Of a stretch of DNA of 64,000 bases, positions 45,568 to 57,440 are shown piece after piece. Origin of the DNA: Siphonodentalium dalli (lineage: Eukaryota > Mollusca > Scaphopoda > Gadilida > Siphonodentaliidae); the NCBI GenBank assembly GCA_032622095.1, contig CP136061.1, positions 214,612,373 through 214,676,372 of the forward strand, written 5' to 3'. How positions within the stretch are numbered: position 1 is the first letter of the stretch; the number at the start of each line of letters is the position of its first letter. The translations under genes were made by a program, and so were the position numbers. The notes below the pieces were generated by a model, which searched no databases, was not told the origin of the DNA, and worked only from the letters and a program-made list of their open reading frames with translations.

Positions 45568-47257
45568 GATATCACTCATCAACCTTTACACCTGATATCA
45601 CTCATCAATATTTACACCTGATGTCACCCATCGCCTGTATACCTGATATCACTCATCGCCTGTATACCTGATATCACTCATCAAACTTTACACCTGACAT
45701 CACTCATCAACTTTACACCTGATATCACTCATCAACCTTTACACCTGATATCACCCATCAACCTTTACACCTGACATCACTCATCAACATTTACACCTGA
45801 TATCACTCATCAACCTTTACACTTGATATCACTTAACAACCTTTACACCTGATATCACTCATCAACCTTTACACCTGACATCACTCATCAACATTTACAC
45901 CTGACATCACTCATCAACATTTACACCTGATATCACTCATCAACATTTACATCTGATATCACTCATCAACCTTGACGTCCGATATCACTCATCAACATTT
46001 ACGTATGATAACACTCATCAACCTTTACACCTGATATCACTCATCAACATTTACACCTGATATCACTCATCAACATTTACACCTGATATCACTCATCAAC
46101 ATTTACACCTGATATCACCCATAAACCTTTACACCTGATATCACTCATCAACCTTTACACCTGATATCACTCACCAACATTTACACCTGATATCACCCAT
46201 AAACCTTTACACCTGATATCACTCATCAACCTTTACACCTGATATCACTCACCAACCTTCACACATGATATCACTCATCAACCTTTACACCTGATATCAA
46301 TCATCAACATTTACGCCTGATATCACTCATCAACCTTTACGCCTGATATCACTCATCAACCTTTACACCTGATATCACTCATCAACCTTTACACCTGATA
46401 TCACTCATCAACATTTACACCTGATATCACCCATAAACCTTTACACCTGATATCACTCATCAACCTTTACACCTGATATCACTCACCAACCTTTACACCT
46501 GATATCACTCATCAACCTTTACACCTGATATCAATCATCAACATTTACGCCTGATATCACTCATCAACATTTACACCTGATAACTCTCATCAACCTTTAC
46601 ACCTGATATCACTCATCAACATTTACACCTGATATCACTCATCAACCTTTACGCATGATATATCTCATCGACCTTTACACCTGATATCACTCATCAACAT
46701 TTACACCTGATATCACTCATCAACCTTTACGCATGATATCACTCATCAACATTTACACCTGATAACTCTCATCAACATTTACACCTGATAACTCTCATCA
46801 ACCTTTACACCTGATATCAATCATCAACATTTACGCCTGATATCACTCATCAACATTTACACCTGATAACTCTCATCAACATTTACACCTGATATCACTC
46901 ATCAACCTTTACACCTGATATCACTCATCAACATTTACACCTGATAACTCTCATCAACCTTTACGCCTGATATCACTCATCAACCTTTACATCTGATATC
47001 ACTCATCAACATTTACACCTGATATCACCCATAAACCTTTACACCTGATATCACTCATCAACATTTACACCTGATAACTCTCATCAACCTTTACACCTGA
47101 TATCACTCATCAACCTTTACACCTGATATCACTCATCAACATTTACACCTGATAACTCTCATCAACCTTTACGCCTGATATATCTCATCGACCTTTACAC
47201 CTGATATCACTCATCAACCTTTACACCTGATATATCTCATCGACCTTTACACCTGCA
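45568..47257 (+). repeat. 26-bp minisatellite, about 65 units
   Basis: The unit combines CACTCATCAACCTTTACACC and TGATAT. The main variants are CATT for CCTT, GCC or GCA for ACC, AACTCTC for ATCACTC, and ATATCTCATCGACC. Variants occur in recurring runs, so multi-unit blocks were copied. The period is not a multiple of three, so it is non-coding. An orphan half-unit with CCTGATATCAC and TTTACACCTG appears at 48003-48025. Confidence 0.95.
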
Positions 47258-47269
47258 CATAGGTGCACC

Positions 47270-47710
47270 ATAAGAAACCAATGAGAACGGGAAACACCTT
47301 CAGAGAGGGCACATTTTCAACATATCCTCCTACAAATATCCTGAATATATGTTCATATTGGACAGATTTTATTCTAAAATAAGCCCACAGTGAACGTATG
47401 CCCGTTATTCCGTTGAATGGCGAGGGCCGCAGTGAAACCACATTACAAAGAGTGCTTATCTGTCTGATAAGTCGTGTGGATGAAAAAAAGTTAGATTAAA
47501 TAATGCCAATATGGGCGAATTTCGTATGGAGCGCGTCAAATACGCCTGATGCGGACTTATTTGTGATATGAATACGCTCATACTGTACGACTGTTTTCGT
47601 CCCCATTTAAGTTCATATAGAGCTAATTGAGATTCAAATAATGCCGATAGGCGTATTTGGATTTCTGAAATACGTTCAATATGAACATATTCAAGAGAAC
47701 ATGCTGACAT
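47270..47710 (+). mobile_element. Family E repeat
   Basis: Shares CCCGTTATTCCGTTGAATGG, GGGCCGCAGTGAAACCACAT, GTTAGATTAAATA and GTTCATATAGAGC with 56366-56700. The left part is more diverged. Confidence 0.6.
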
Positions 47711-48451
47711 TTTAGCCAAATATAAAGCATGGCGAAAAGACAAAATGTGGTAGACAACATGTTTAGCTAGCGCTTAAAAAGATCAAGGTAATAAATTATG
47801 TTTCTGTTGATATTTTACATATCTCTTACCATTGTATGCAGGACTAAAGGGCACTTTGTGCCCCTTTGGAACCCATAGGTTTGTAATCTCTCTACCCTTT
47901 GCTCGGGCGCCCCTGTATACGTAATACAATAAAAATGTTCCAAACTTCGAATAGTTTTTGTCAACCACCAAATCGCAACTAGTGTCCTTCGAGTTTAAAA
48001 CAACCTGATATCACTTTACACCTGTACATAACATGTTCTATGTAATTCCTTTCCTCTTACCTCCGAACCAATCTAACCTTTACTAATCATTATTATTCGA
48101 TTTGTTTCACACTTGAACTATCCCATTTATTATTTTATGTAATAATATTTAAATTATGCTCAGTTCTAACCCGTTTTGTTAATTTGGTCATCAATTAGGG
48201 GAGAAGAGCTTTTCTAAGTTGCAATCACTTGTGCTCCAATACCCATTGTTCTTCATATAATGTCTATGTCTCACCTGTAAACAATTATGTACATATTCAT
48301 CTTCGTTTGGGATTTATTATGAAATATGTCATGAACTATGTAGAAGCATTCCATTTCAGACTGAGAGAACATACTCGGAATTCCGAACTCACCTATTTCT
48401 GTCAAAATTTCATAAAGGTGGATCACAAACGAGGAGTCGTGGATACGAACA
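47711..48451. other. No gene seen; repeat K piece
   Basis: 47935-48000 repeats the K words of 40640-40735. An orphan minisatellite half-unit follows at 48003-48025. The open frame beginning at 48229 extends into the P7 element and is not credible. Confidence 0.45.
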
Positions 48452-48809
48452 TTAACCCTTTACCCAACAAACCGGCCAAAACCGGCCAAATAAAGCTTCA
48501 ACAGCCTAAAATATCTTCGGTCTGTCTCAATAGAACCATACAAATATGGATATCATTGGAACCGGCTCCTTTACCACATTGTGATAGTTACAGTTATGCC
48601 CTGTGCCAATGCATTCTCTTATATATGCGAGTCGACCATAGGTCGCCTCGCATATATAGTACAATTTTTTCTTACATTCTTTAACAATTTTATAATTTTT
48701 AATGTGTTAAGCCAATGCATTCTCTTATATATGCGAGGCGACCTATGGTCGACTCGCATATATAAGAGAATGCATTGACACAGGGCCCTTCTGTTGGGTA
48801 AAGGGTTAA
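48452..48809 (+). mobile_element. Family P element P7
   Basis: TTAA at both ends. Hairpin 1 lost its 3' arm after GCATATATA and joins the AT spacer directly. The right TTAA is also the left TTAA of the adjacent B element. Confidence 0.9.
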
Positions 48810-49270
48810 AGGTACTCAATCCGATCAGACGTTCCTAAATTACTATTTCTTTGGCTTTAGGGGTAAAACAAATATTTGATTCGAGTCGAGGAACCCACCC
48901 ATCAAAGCTCAGAGTGATCAAATATCGATTTTTGAAGTTTATTTCTCGAGATGTGTAATATTATGTGGCCCAGAAACACGCGGTCAAGCGGAGGGTCTCG
49001 GATAAAATTTCGGATGAAGATAGACAACTCTAAAATCAAGTGGATATACGGTCAAATTTCGTGACACTTTAGTGATAATACGGCCATATTTTGTTGAACA
49101 AAATGTTGATAAATGACAAGTTTTGGGAAATTTGGTACCAAAGTTGACAGTGGTTAGCATTATTTTGTTGCAATAAATCGATTCTGATAACTAAAGCGTA
49201 TTTGAAGAAAACTTGTTGTTGTTGCATATTGATGGCATGAGGACCATCTGATCGAATTGAGTACCTTTAA
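48806..49270 (+). mobile_element. Family B element abutting P7
   Basis: TTAA, AGGTACTCAATCCGAT at the left; GATCGAATTGAGTACCT, TTAA at the right. The interior carries the usual GCTTTAGGGGTAAAAC and CCCACCCATCAAAGCTCAG. It shares its left TTAA with P7. Confidence 0.85.
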
Positions 49271-49416
49271 GATCGATGCAAGCAGAAATCGAGAGGACCT
49301 ACTGAAATATAAGATTATAGAGATCCAGAAATGACCAAGATACCACTCGCCGTAATACATAATCCGCGCGGCATTAGATAAACTAAAGAAAATCGCAAAA
49401 GAACTCCAAGATTACA

Positions 49417-49660
49417 TTAACCCTTTCATGGCGGGAGCTGCGCTGGGGCAGCATTATAAAGCATGTGTCCGTGCATGCTCTTATGTATGCCTCGCATATG
49501 TAAGATAATACACTGGCCTACAAGGTTTAGGTACATATTGCCAGGCCAATGTATTCTCTTACATATGCGATCTACATAAGGGAGACTCGCATATATAAGA
49601 AAATGCATTGGCACAGGGTTTTCGCAAAATGTCAGAAAGCTCCAGTCACGGAAGGGTTGA
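49417..49660 (+). mobile_element. Family Q element Q11
   Basis: TTAACCCTTTCATGGCGGGA at the left; CCAGTCACGGAAGGG and TTGA at the right. The first hairpin is shortened. The second keeps CTCGCATATATAAGA. Confidence 0.75.
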
Positions 49661-49719
49661 AGACGATCTTCTACTCCATAAGATATAACCATGCAGAAAC
49701 GCCATGGAGTCGCAGAATC

Positions 49720-50153
49720 GGTACTGTTGCATAATCCGATTAAGCCCCCTCAATTAATATTTATTTGGCTTCGGGGGTAAAAAATATTGATTCCAATCGA
49801 GGAACCCACCTATCAAAGCTCAGAGTTATTAGATATCGATTTTTTAAATCTATTATATTTGCACCATGGAGAATTAATAGTGGCCCAGTAAATAGTCGAC
49901 GAACCGACGGTCTCGGTCCAAATTGCGGATGAAGATGGATAACTCTAAAATCAAGAGGCTTTGTGTTGCTTATAATGCAAAATTTCGTCGAACAACATGT
50001 TGATAAATAACACGTTTTGGGCAATTTTATACTATAGTTGACAGTGGTTAGCATTATTTTTTGGCAATTAATCGATTCTGATAACTGCATGAAGCGGCAT
50101 TTCTAAAACAAATTCTTGTTGGAATCTGATTAATCTGAATTAAGTGCCTTTAA
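49720..50153 (+). mobile_element. Family B element joined to a C element
   Basis: The left end is decayed (GGTACTGTTGCATAATCCGA). The right end is GAATTAAGTGCCT then TTAA. That TTAA (50150-50153) also begins the next element. Confidence 0.75.
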
Positions 50154-50531
50154 AGACATATTATGGACTTATTCGGGTATCTGAAACTGATAAGTTAGCA
50201 TTCAGGCCATATATGCCAACTGGAGGAATGTAACATTTTAGTAACATCGACGAAAATTTTGAAGCAAATCGACCGTACCACTTCATAGAAATCATCGTCT
50301 GAACTATACCCTCAAATGTAAATATTTACTTCTCGATTCGGGACGTAACTATCTGCGATAAACTAACGAACACGATTTCACCCTCGAGAATCACTGAAAT
50401 TAAATAATATATAAAATAATGACGATGTGTGTCGCCAATTTGGATATCATATTTGTAAAATGAATACTTTGGGCAAGATTATTCTCCATTTCAATTTGAT
50501 CACCCTACCGTCGTGTTTCACATCACTTTAA
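50150..50531 (+). mobile_element. Family C element
   Basis: TTAA, AGACATATTATGGACTTATT at the left; GTCGTGTTTCACATCACT, TTAA at the right. The interior matches 24520-24866 (TCGATTCGGGACG, CAAGATTATTCTCCATTT). Confidence 0.75.
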
Positions 50532-51000
50532 TAGAATTGCGATACTCTACTGTTGAGGCTTGCGACGAATTGAGTACATATTTTCGAAGAGCTCCTCCTT
50601 TATCCCTGGTCTATTATTTAAACCCCGGGTCTGAGGTAATTTCACATAAAACTGAAAGGCTCATATTCACCAACTGGGTTTATTTTATAACCGGTTAGTT
50701 TATTTGGCAACGACTGAGGTACATTCGCCGGCGTTTACAGCCCACACTGTCGTTCATATGATTACGTGTCTGTGGCATCGACGTCAATATTAGTAGGACC
50801 AGTATAAGTGTTGTTGACAGCGTCATTTTGTGGACCATTATCTAGATTATTTATGTGCTATACTGGGATTATAGTCCCGTATAATATTTGTGTTATGTGT
50901 TGCTTATTTATGTATATGATATTCATCAGTATCTTGCAACTGCCCATTTAGGTATTTTGCAATAAATTCTTGTATCTTGTATCTTGTATGATTGACCCAA
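50532..51000 (+). repeat. Possible LINE/SINE 3' end with TTGTATC tail
   Basis: GCAATAAATTCTTGTATCTT and further TTGTATC units (50959-50990) look like the tandem tails of some non-LTR elements. The upstream part has no recognised frame, so the assignment is tentative. Confidence 0.3.
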
Positions 51001-51067
51001 TATGCTTGTAACAGATTTGTCCAGTGGCAATACTCCTTGCCACTGAGTCGCGGGCTTATTGAATCCT

Positions 51068-51572
51068 AGATCATGCCATGAATCTCTATTGTTGCTAACG
51101 CCCGTATAAAGATAATATTCCACCAGTACAAAACCTTGGAACTTTTTGAAGTTTTGACAGGGAACTTTATACAATTGAAAAAATAACATAGGGAATATAT
51201 TTCTTTGTTATTATCTGTTTCTTAATAATGCACTTCACTGTAGGTGAAGGTCCCAACTCGAAATTCACGATTTGAGTGACTTCGTGAGCGATTTTGCTTT
51301 GCGTTTCTTACTGTTATGAAATTTCTCCTGAGTAATTAATTGAATGTTTATTGCGATATCGGCTCACAAAAGTCACAGTATAGCATGGAATTTCGAGTTG
51401 GGACCTTCACCTACAGCGAAGTACATTATTAAGAAACAGATAATAACTAAGAAATATATTTCCCGTGTTATTTTTTCGACTTTATAAGGTTCCCTGTCAA
51501 AGCTTCAAAAAGTTCCAAGGTCTTGTACTGGTGGAAAATGATATCTACGGGCGTTATTCAGGGTAGAAATTC
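51068..51572. mobile_element. Family H element, complete
   Basis: The left arm (CATGAATCTCTATTGTTGCT, ACGCCCGTATAAAG, CCACCAGTACAAAACCTTGG) is mirrored on the right (CCAAGGTCTTGTACTGGTGG, CTACGGGCGTTATTC). Between them are a second inverted pair (GGTGAAGGTCCCAACTCGAA with its complement at 51396-51415) and the core TTTATTGCGATATCGGCTC. Confidence 0.8.
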
Positions 51573-51964
51573 ATTCCATTTATCATTAATACTTTTCCTG
51601 GGCCTCACATTCTCAGATGAAATAATATTCCGAATAATGTGTACTACTAATCTGTCTAGCTGGTGTGCCGATGAAAATTCGAACACAATATCATTCTTGT
51701 ATATATTTGATTATATACAGTGCCTGCCATTGGTGGAACCAAGTGCGTTTTTTCAGCTGTTTGTTTATGTTTAGTACAGAAGTGAAATAAACTCCCTTTA
51801 TTCACACGATATGTGGAATTGACTAGTATTGAACGCCCTTTATTTTTTCAAAGTTTAAATGTCCAACCGACACAGATCGACACCCCGTTTAGATCCAGAT
51901 CAAAATCATAATACTTTGGATATTTTCCAACCTTGCACCCATTCCTTCGATTCCAACACGACAC
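51573..51964. other. No gene seen
   Basis: The open frame at 51523-51774 starts inside the H element and is unrecognised. Confidence 0.4.
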
Positions 51965-52364
51965 TTAACCCTTTACCCAACAAACCGGCCAAAAACGGCC
52001 AAATAAAGCTGCAACAGCCTAAATTATATTGGGTCTGTCTCAATAAAACCATACAAATATGGATATCATTGGAACCGGCTCATTGACCACATTGTGATGG
52101 TTACAGTTATGCCCTGTGCCAATGCATTCTCTTATATATGCGAGTCGACCATAGGTCGCCTCGCATATATAAGAGAATGCATTGGCCTAAAACAAATCTT
52201 GTTTTAACACTTTTTACCATTTTTTCTTACATTCTTTAACAATTTTATAATTTGTAATGTGTTAAGCCAATGCATTCTCTTATATTTGCGAGGCGACCTA
52301 TGGTCGACTCGCATATATAAGAGAATGCATTGGCACAGGGCCGTTCTGTTGGGTAAAGGGTTAA
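51965..52364 (+). mobile_element. Family P element P8
   Basis: Complete, both TTAA and both hairpins present. Subfamily of P3/P6 (GGCCAAATAAAGCTGCAACA). Confidence 0.93.
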
Positions 52365-52590
52365 TATGACTATGTATGCCCCAACTAAGGCTGAATATGT
52401 CATTGTCGCATGGTTTCGTGCAAAAAGTCACACATCATCTCAAAATCTCATAAATTATCGATTTTAAATTAATCGCATGTTAATTATTATTCCAATAATA
52501 TTTGTTTGTGGTTTTAGAGTGACATTTCAACGGAATTTGAATGGGTGTTCCACCCAGTGCACATTAAGTTGTCACAGACGAACGATACTT
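52365..52590. other. No gene seen
   Basis: AT-rich DNA between P8 and the 30-bp array. Confidence 0.4.
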
Positions 52591-52781
52591 TGAGATCCTG
52601 TGTATCTTTTTGTACGTCTAAGAGATCCTGTGTATCTTTGTGTTCGATTAAGAGATCCTGTGTATCTTGTTGTACGTTTAAGAGATCACGTGTGTCTTGT
52701 TGCACGTTTACGAGATCCTGTGTATCTTTTTGTACGTTTAAGAGATCATGGGTGTCTTTTTGCACGTTTAAGAGATTCACA
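52591..52781 (-). repeat. 30-bp tandem repeat, 6 units, open in several frames
   Basis: The unit combines AAGAGATCCTGTGTATCTTT and TTGTACGTTT. Ten codons per unit keep several frames open. The minus frame gives hydrophilic decapeptides of the type LLNVQKDTQD over a 93-codon frame (52514-52795). The plus frame gives cysteine-rich RSCVSFCTFK units. Only the minus frame looks protein-like, but no splice sites or partner exons were identified, so I annotate it as a repeat. Confidence 0.8.
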
Positions 52782-52802
52782 ATACCATGCGTCAATGCGT
52801 CA

Positions 52803-53125
52803 ATGCGTCAAAGTGGTGGGGAGAATTGTGATAAAGTTATCCATGTTGGGGAGAATTGTGATCAAGTTACACAGGTTAATAACATCAACCAAATATTCAT
52901 CAAAATGATCACCTCCAATACTAATACGTACTAATTAGTTATCACTTCCAGTAATAATATGTATTAATTAATTCTCAATGAGACATATATCACTTGCCAA
53001 AACTGAATAGTATATCCCTCAGTAATTTTTAAATCGCTTTCATATTTTGATATTTGCTTAACCTGTGTAACTTTATCACAATTCTCACCAACCTGTGTAA
53101 CTTCATCACAATTTCTGGAACCTGG
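52803..53125. repeat. Inverted repeat with internal tandem words
   Basis: GGGGAGAATTGTGATAAAGT and GGGGAGAATTGTGATCAAGT (52812-52866) are inverted at 53066-53125 (CCTGTGTAACTTTATCACAA, then CCTGTGTAACTTCATCACAA, then CCTGGGTAACTTTATC). Each arm holds two or three units of about 33-38 bp. Confidence 0.65.
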
Positions 53126-53269
53126 GTAACTTTATCTTAAAAAACCGATGAGTGACCAATTCAGCCAAACTAAGGGGCCAATTCGGTCTCATATTAAATT
53201 TGACCCTAAAAATACTCCACTTTACACCGAATATTGGTTGGGAAATTTAACTAGCGTTAAAGCCATGTA

Positions 53270-53480
53270 CTTGGCGGTTTGCATGTATATGAATATCTGT
53301 GCATACTATTTGTCATGGATGTTAACATGGACATGTAAATAGGAACGAGTCATTTTGGGGTCAATTTGGCCAAAAAAACATGGCTGCCAGCGGCCATCTT
53401 GGATTTCAAAATTCAATCCATTAGCATGGGATACAGGCTATACTGTTTGTCTGATCATCATGAAATTTCTCATTTATGTT
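53270..53480 (-). repeat. Family T1 repeat, inverted copy
   Basis: CATTTTGGGGTCAATTTGGC, GGCCATCTTGGATTTCAAAA, TTCAATCCATTAGCATGG and CTGATCATCATGAAATTTC are the reverse of the T1 unit at 33540-33950. Confidence 0.6.
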
Positions 53481-54732
53481 AATATTGACATTCTAATGTG
53501 TTTTAAGCCAAACTCATTGCAAAAACAGTCAAAAAGACTTGCAGAAAGAAAAAATTGAGTTGCGGAAAACATTGTTTGTTGGTCCCATCGACCACCACCC
53601 ACCCCGGCATACGTGCCCGGAAAACCCCCCACCCCTGTTCATATTGAGATTATGATAAAGGAGAATAAGTTGAATGAGAAGTTTGCAACAACAACGTTGA
53701 ATGAACCCCAAGAACAATATAGTTTCAGTACATTAAAACCCACAAGTGTCAAGTATATAGCTTTCTTGTGTCCTACTGGGGGCGAAACTTTGGGTTGATT
53801 GTCCCGCCTTCACATAGTACCAATTCCCCATTCACGAATGAGTTAGTGTGTACATGATTGATTCCCGATAGGCAGAATTCTATTTTGGTATCCATTGACT
53901 TCTTCCATCTGGATATATGTCATGTAAATGATTGATAGCGAGTCTATATATGACGTTAGCGTGGATCGTATATGGAACACAGTATGGACTTAATGAGGGA
54001 CACGCATGGAAACCTAGATGCATGTACGTTCTGAATATTAACGTACACACCACATTTGTTTATGCCGACAGTTTTGTACAGTCATTGATATACATGTAAT
54101 CTCGGTCTTCCCAGTCCGTTCCACTATATAGAGCACACGTACTATAAACATGTACTATAAACACATTTTGGGACATACGTGGCCCAGCCATTATACTGCA
54201 TAGCAGATTTCGCCGTTATAAGTCGTCAAACAATTACCAATCTAACTTACTCGTATTTTTAAATTGGTAAGCTTAAGAAGTAACCCGAACGGCGAAGGTC
54301 AGATTTACGAAACATGCGCACAATTTTAAAAGGAAGGTCTTTCACTTCATGGTATTTAAACAGAGGGGTGGCGCTGCGGGTTGTGACACTGTTAGCTGAC
54401 TGTTTAATCCCCAACGTTGGTAAAATGGTCATTAATAGGAAATTTATGCCTAACACAAGTACACCTTTGGAAATTTCAAACCCAAAACAGGTTGAAAATG
54501 AAAGTAAGCCTAGGTGAAACTGAAACAATATTTAGTTGTTTTAAGACGTTAACTTGATTAAGACAAAAAGTGTGAAAATGTTTAGGTACTATTTGGATCA
54601 TGCATACCAAAGTGTAGGGGTGAAGACCCTCTATTTACAGCAACATACCATTATGTGTAAATTGATATACACTACTGAGAAAAGCACCTTCGATCTTAAG
54701 ACCAACCACACAAAACAAATCAATACAATCCC
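53481..54732. other. No gene seen
   Basis: The open frames here (for example 54259-54528 minus, 89 codons) are unrecognised. A small duplication, GTACTATAAACATGTACTATAAAC split at ATG, is near 54139-54160. Confidence 0.35.
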
Positions 54733-54830
54733 AGCCCTGGTCAGTTGTTAAGTAGTCCTGATAATTTGCTATCGTGCTGATGGGTCCTGTTGAATTGCTA
54801 TGGTGCTGGTACGGCAAATTTATTATGTCA
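54733..54830 (+). repeat. Family R repeat
   Basis: CCCTGGTCAGTTGTTAAGTA and two sub-repeats (GATAATTTGCTATCGTGCTG, GTTGAATTGCTATGGTGCTG). Confidence 0.55.
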
Positions 54831-54973
54831 AGAACAAATACTGTTATGTTCAACCTTTCTCAAGTTGTTATTTTCATGATATTCGGTTTATCTTAACAAA
54901 TCGAAGAAAAGCCATGATATGTATAAAACATTCAAAAACATGTACCGGTACCGAATATTGTAATATATATGTT

Positions 54974-55620
54974 AACAATGGCAGCGGACACACGTACCAC
55001 GGTAGCGTTGACATAGTAGTTGTGACAATTTATTCTGGTGGGGTTTGGTGACAATTGGTATTCATAATTATGTGCCATAGCGAGCCATGTTGCCCGCTGA
55101 GTTTTCACACAATGAGTCGACTGGACCAACTAACCCATTGCGTTTCACCAATGTTGATCTCTACTCATTACGTTTTGCTACATTGTATTCTCTACGATAT
55201 ATATAAGTGCACGATCGATCGCCCAGAATTATATTTGACCGTGGCAATCCCTCATTCACTCACATATCATGCACGTAGTACGTTTTATTGATATCATCTC
55301 AATGCATGTTTATCTACTCACATTAACTTCTGATATTAAGACAGTTCCCCTGTTGCGTTTTTAATTTTGCTGTGTTGTGTGTTGAGTAAAGATCAAGAGC
55401 GACAAGACATTAAGGTAGATACATCGTTGAGATCGACCGCGACACTGGTAGAGCTTGGTAGACTCATTGTGCCAATGTGAAGCCGGCGACATGAATAGGT
55501 ATTGCATTGTAATTATGACGACCAATTGTCACCAAACTCGACTATAATCAATTGTCACACCTACTACGCCATCGCTACTGTGGTGTGTGTATACGCAGCC
55601 AATGGCTGTGTTATTTGTAA
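54974..55620. mobile_element. Family S foldback element
   Basis: The left arm (AATGGCAGCGGACACACGTA, GGTTTGGTGACAATTGG) is inverted at the right (CCAATTGTCACCAAACTCG, GTAATGGC-type end near 55600). A related direct piece is at 57225-57440. No coding content. Confidence 0.55.
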
Positions 55621-55770
55621 GAAACCGACCATTATTGTGATATCTATTCCTGTCGTTTTGTCAGAACCAGCGCAGCTATTATTAAAATATTTAAAGATTG
55701 TCATGTTCTTGGATGTTTCATATAAACACTGGATTTTTCTCCAAAATATTATCATACAAACAGACTCATA
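55621..55770. other. No gene seen
   Basis: A short spacer between the S and A elements. Confidence 0.4.
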
Positions 55771-56274
55771 TTAGAGGCACGTGAGGCCTCAGTTGTCGAA
55801 AAAATTCATATTTGTTCCAATCACCTTAAACAGAAAAAAACAGTAAAACGCATACAGTTTCGTTCATATTTAACATGACCATCGCGTAAACAGCATGTTA
55901 TCATAAAGACCTACTATATTTTACCTAAGCAAGAGCCTGATTGTGTTACAGAAGACAGCACAATGCTACTGACTAATCACACACAAATGGCATAAACGCT
56001 CTTTATTAGTTCCATATCAGGAATTCACCCACAAAGAACGCTCTTTATGTTTACCATCATAATATAAACAAACATCAGAAAAGTTACTTGTTATGCTTTT
56101 GTTTACATAACAATGGTCAACCATATGACAATAACATAATGTTTGTGCGATATTTCTTATTTGTATACGGACAAAGTCTGTCTACATTTTGATGTTCTTT
56201 CCGTTTGTGGCGGTTTTTGACGGTTGGAAATATTTTCACAGGATACCCACCGCCAAGGCCAACCGTACCTTTAA
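55771..56274 (-). mobile_element. Family A element A3, near full length
   Basis: It is an inverted copy of A1, about 504 bp. The left end is TTAG, AGGCACGTGAGGCCT; the right end is AAGGCCAACCGTACCT, TTAA. The final TTAA (56271-56274) is also the first base set of the next element. Confidence 0.8.
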
Positions 56275-56665
56275 AGGTATTTCAAAAACCCAAATACGCC
56301 CATATAATTTAAATCTGAATTACGCTGTATTTGAACGTAAATGGGCACACAAACAGTAGACTCTGAAATAAGTCCATAATGAGCGTATACCCGTTATTCC
56401 GTTGAATGGCGTGGGCCGCAGTGAAACCACATTGTATAAAGAGCGTGATCTGGAGTGAAGTCGTTTCGATGAAAAACGTTAGATTAAATACTGCCAATAT
56501 GGGAGTGTTTCGTATGGTTTGCATCAAATACGCCCGATACGGACGTTTTTGTAATATGAAAACGCTCATATACGAATGTTTTCTCGCCCCATTTACGTTC
56601 ATATAGAGCGTAATTCATATTCAAATAATGCCGATATGGGCGTATTTGGGCTTTTGAAATACGTT
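56271..56665. mobile_element. Family E palindromic element abutting A3
   Basis: TTAA, AGGTATTTCAAAAACCCAAA, TACGCCCATAT at the left pairs with ATATGGGCGTATTTGGGCTT, TTGAAATACG at the right. An inner pair GAACGTAAATGGG/CCCATTTACGTTC lies inside. The centre matches 47365-47620. Confidence 0.65.
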
Positions 56666-56779
56666 CAATATGGACGTATTTTCAAGAGAACAGACTGTAC
56701 TATAATATCAGTGTGCCTATCAATAATAGAATCTCTGTAACCAAAATGACTTCCTTTCACTCTTATCATATATTGTCCT

Positions 56780-57210
56780 GCAATATTAACTATAAGGACA
56801 CCTGTTTTTGGAAATGGTTTCATTTAATGTTGAGTCAGCCTATTCTCCAGAAAACACGCACATTATCTGCTTATAATAGAACTTGTTTTATGTAGATAAT
56901 CTGCTTAGAATGATATCATTTTGAGTCGATAATGAGCTGAAAATTAAAGCGTGTTACGGTGTTAGTCACATTATCGGCTCATAATGATGCGATTCTAATC
57001 AGATTATGTGCGGATAATAACACAAATGCGCTAATTCACGACTGTTCAGGTGTACGCTGTTTAACATGTGTTTCCACTGTTACCCGCGCCATAAAACGAT
57101 ATAACGGATATGACTCCATTATCTGCTTATATCAGAATCAAATAATTACATTATGTACCCATTCACTTTATAGGTCGATTATGTGCGTATTTGTGCGAGG
57201 ATATGTTGGT
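56780..57210. repeat. Interspersed repeat, inverted partner of 44880-45340
   Basis: CACATTATCTGCTTATAATA, TTTTGAGTCGATAATGAGC, GTCACATTATCGGCTCATAA and CACTTTATAGGTCGATTATG. It is a low-identity relative. Confidence 0.5.
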
Positions 57211-57224
57211 TGGTTAGTGTCCTG

Positions 57225-57440
57225 AAACTGCAATGGCTGCGGACACACCGTACCACAGTATCGATGGCATAGTAGGTGTGGCAATTTATTATGGTGGAGT
57301 TTGGTGACAATTTGTCGAGATAATTACTATGCTATAGCGAGCCATGTCGCCCGCTGCATATTCGCACAATGAGTCTACCAAGCTCTGCCAGCGTCGCGGT
57401 CGATCTCTCAACGATGTATCTACCTGAATGTCTTGTCCCT
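57225..57440 (+). repeat. Family S repeat fragment
   Basis: GCAATGGCTGCGGACACACC, GGTGGAGTTTGGTGACAATT and GAGTCTACCAAGCTCTGCCA match the arms of 54974-55620; the last part matches 55430-55480 inverted. Confidence 0.55.

Noticed and set aside
45568-47257. CRISPR-like regular array
   Set aside because: The units are directly adjacent with no unique spacers, and the DNA is animal-like. It is a minisatellite.
48229-48684. 151-codon open frame
   Set aside because: Its second half lies in the P7 transposon, and similar frames arise in every P copy. It is a by-product of the repeat.
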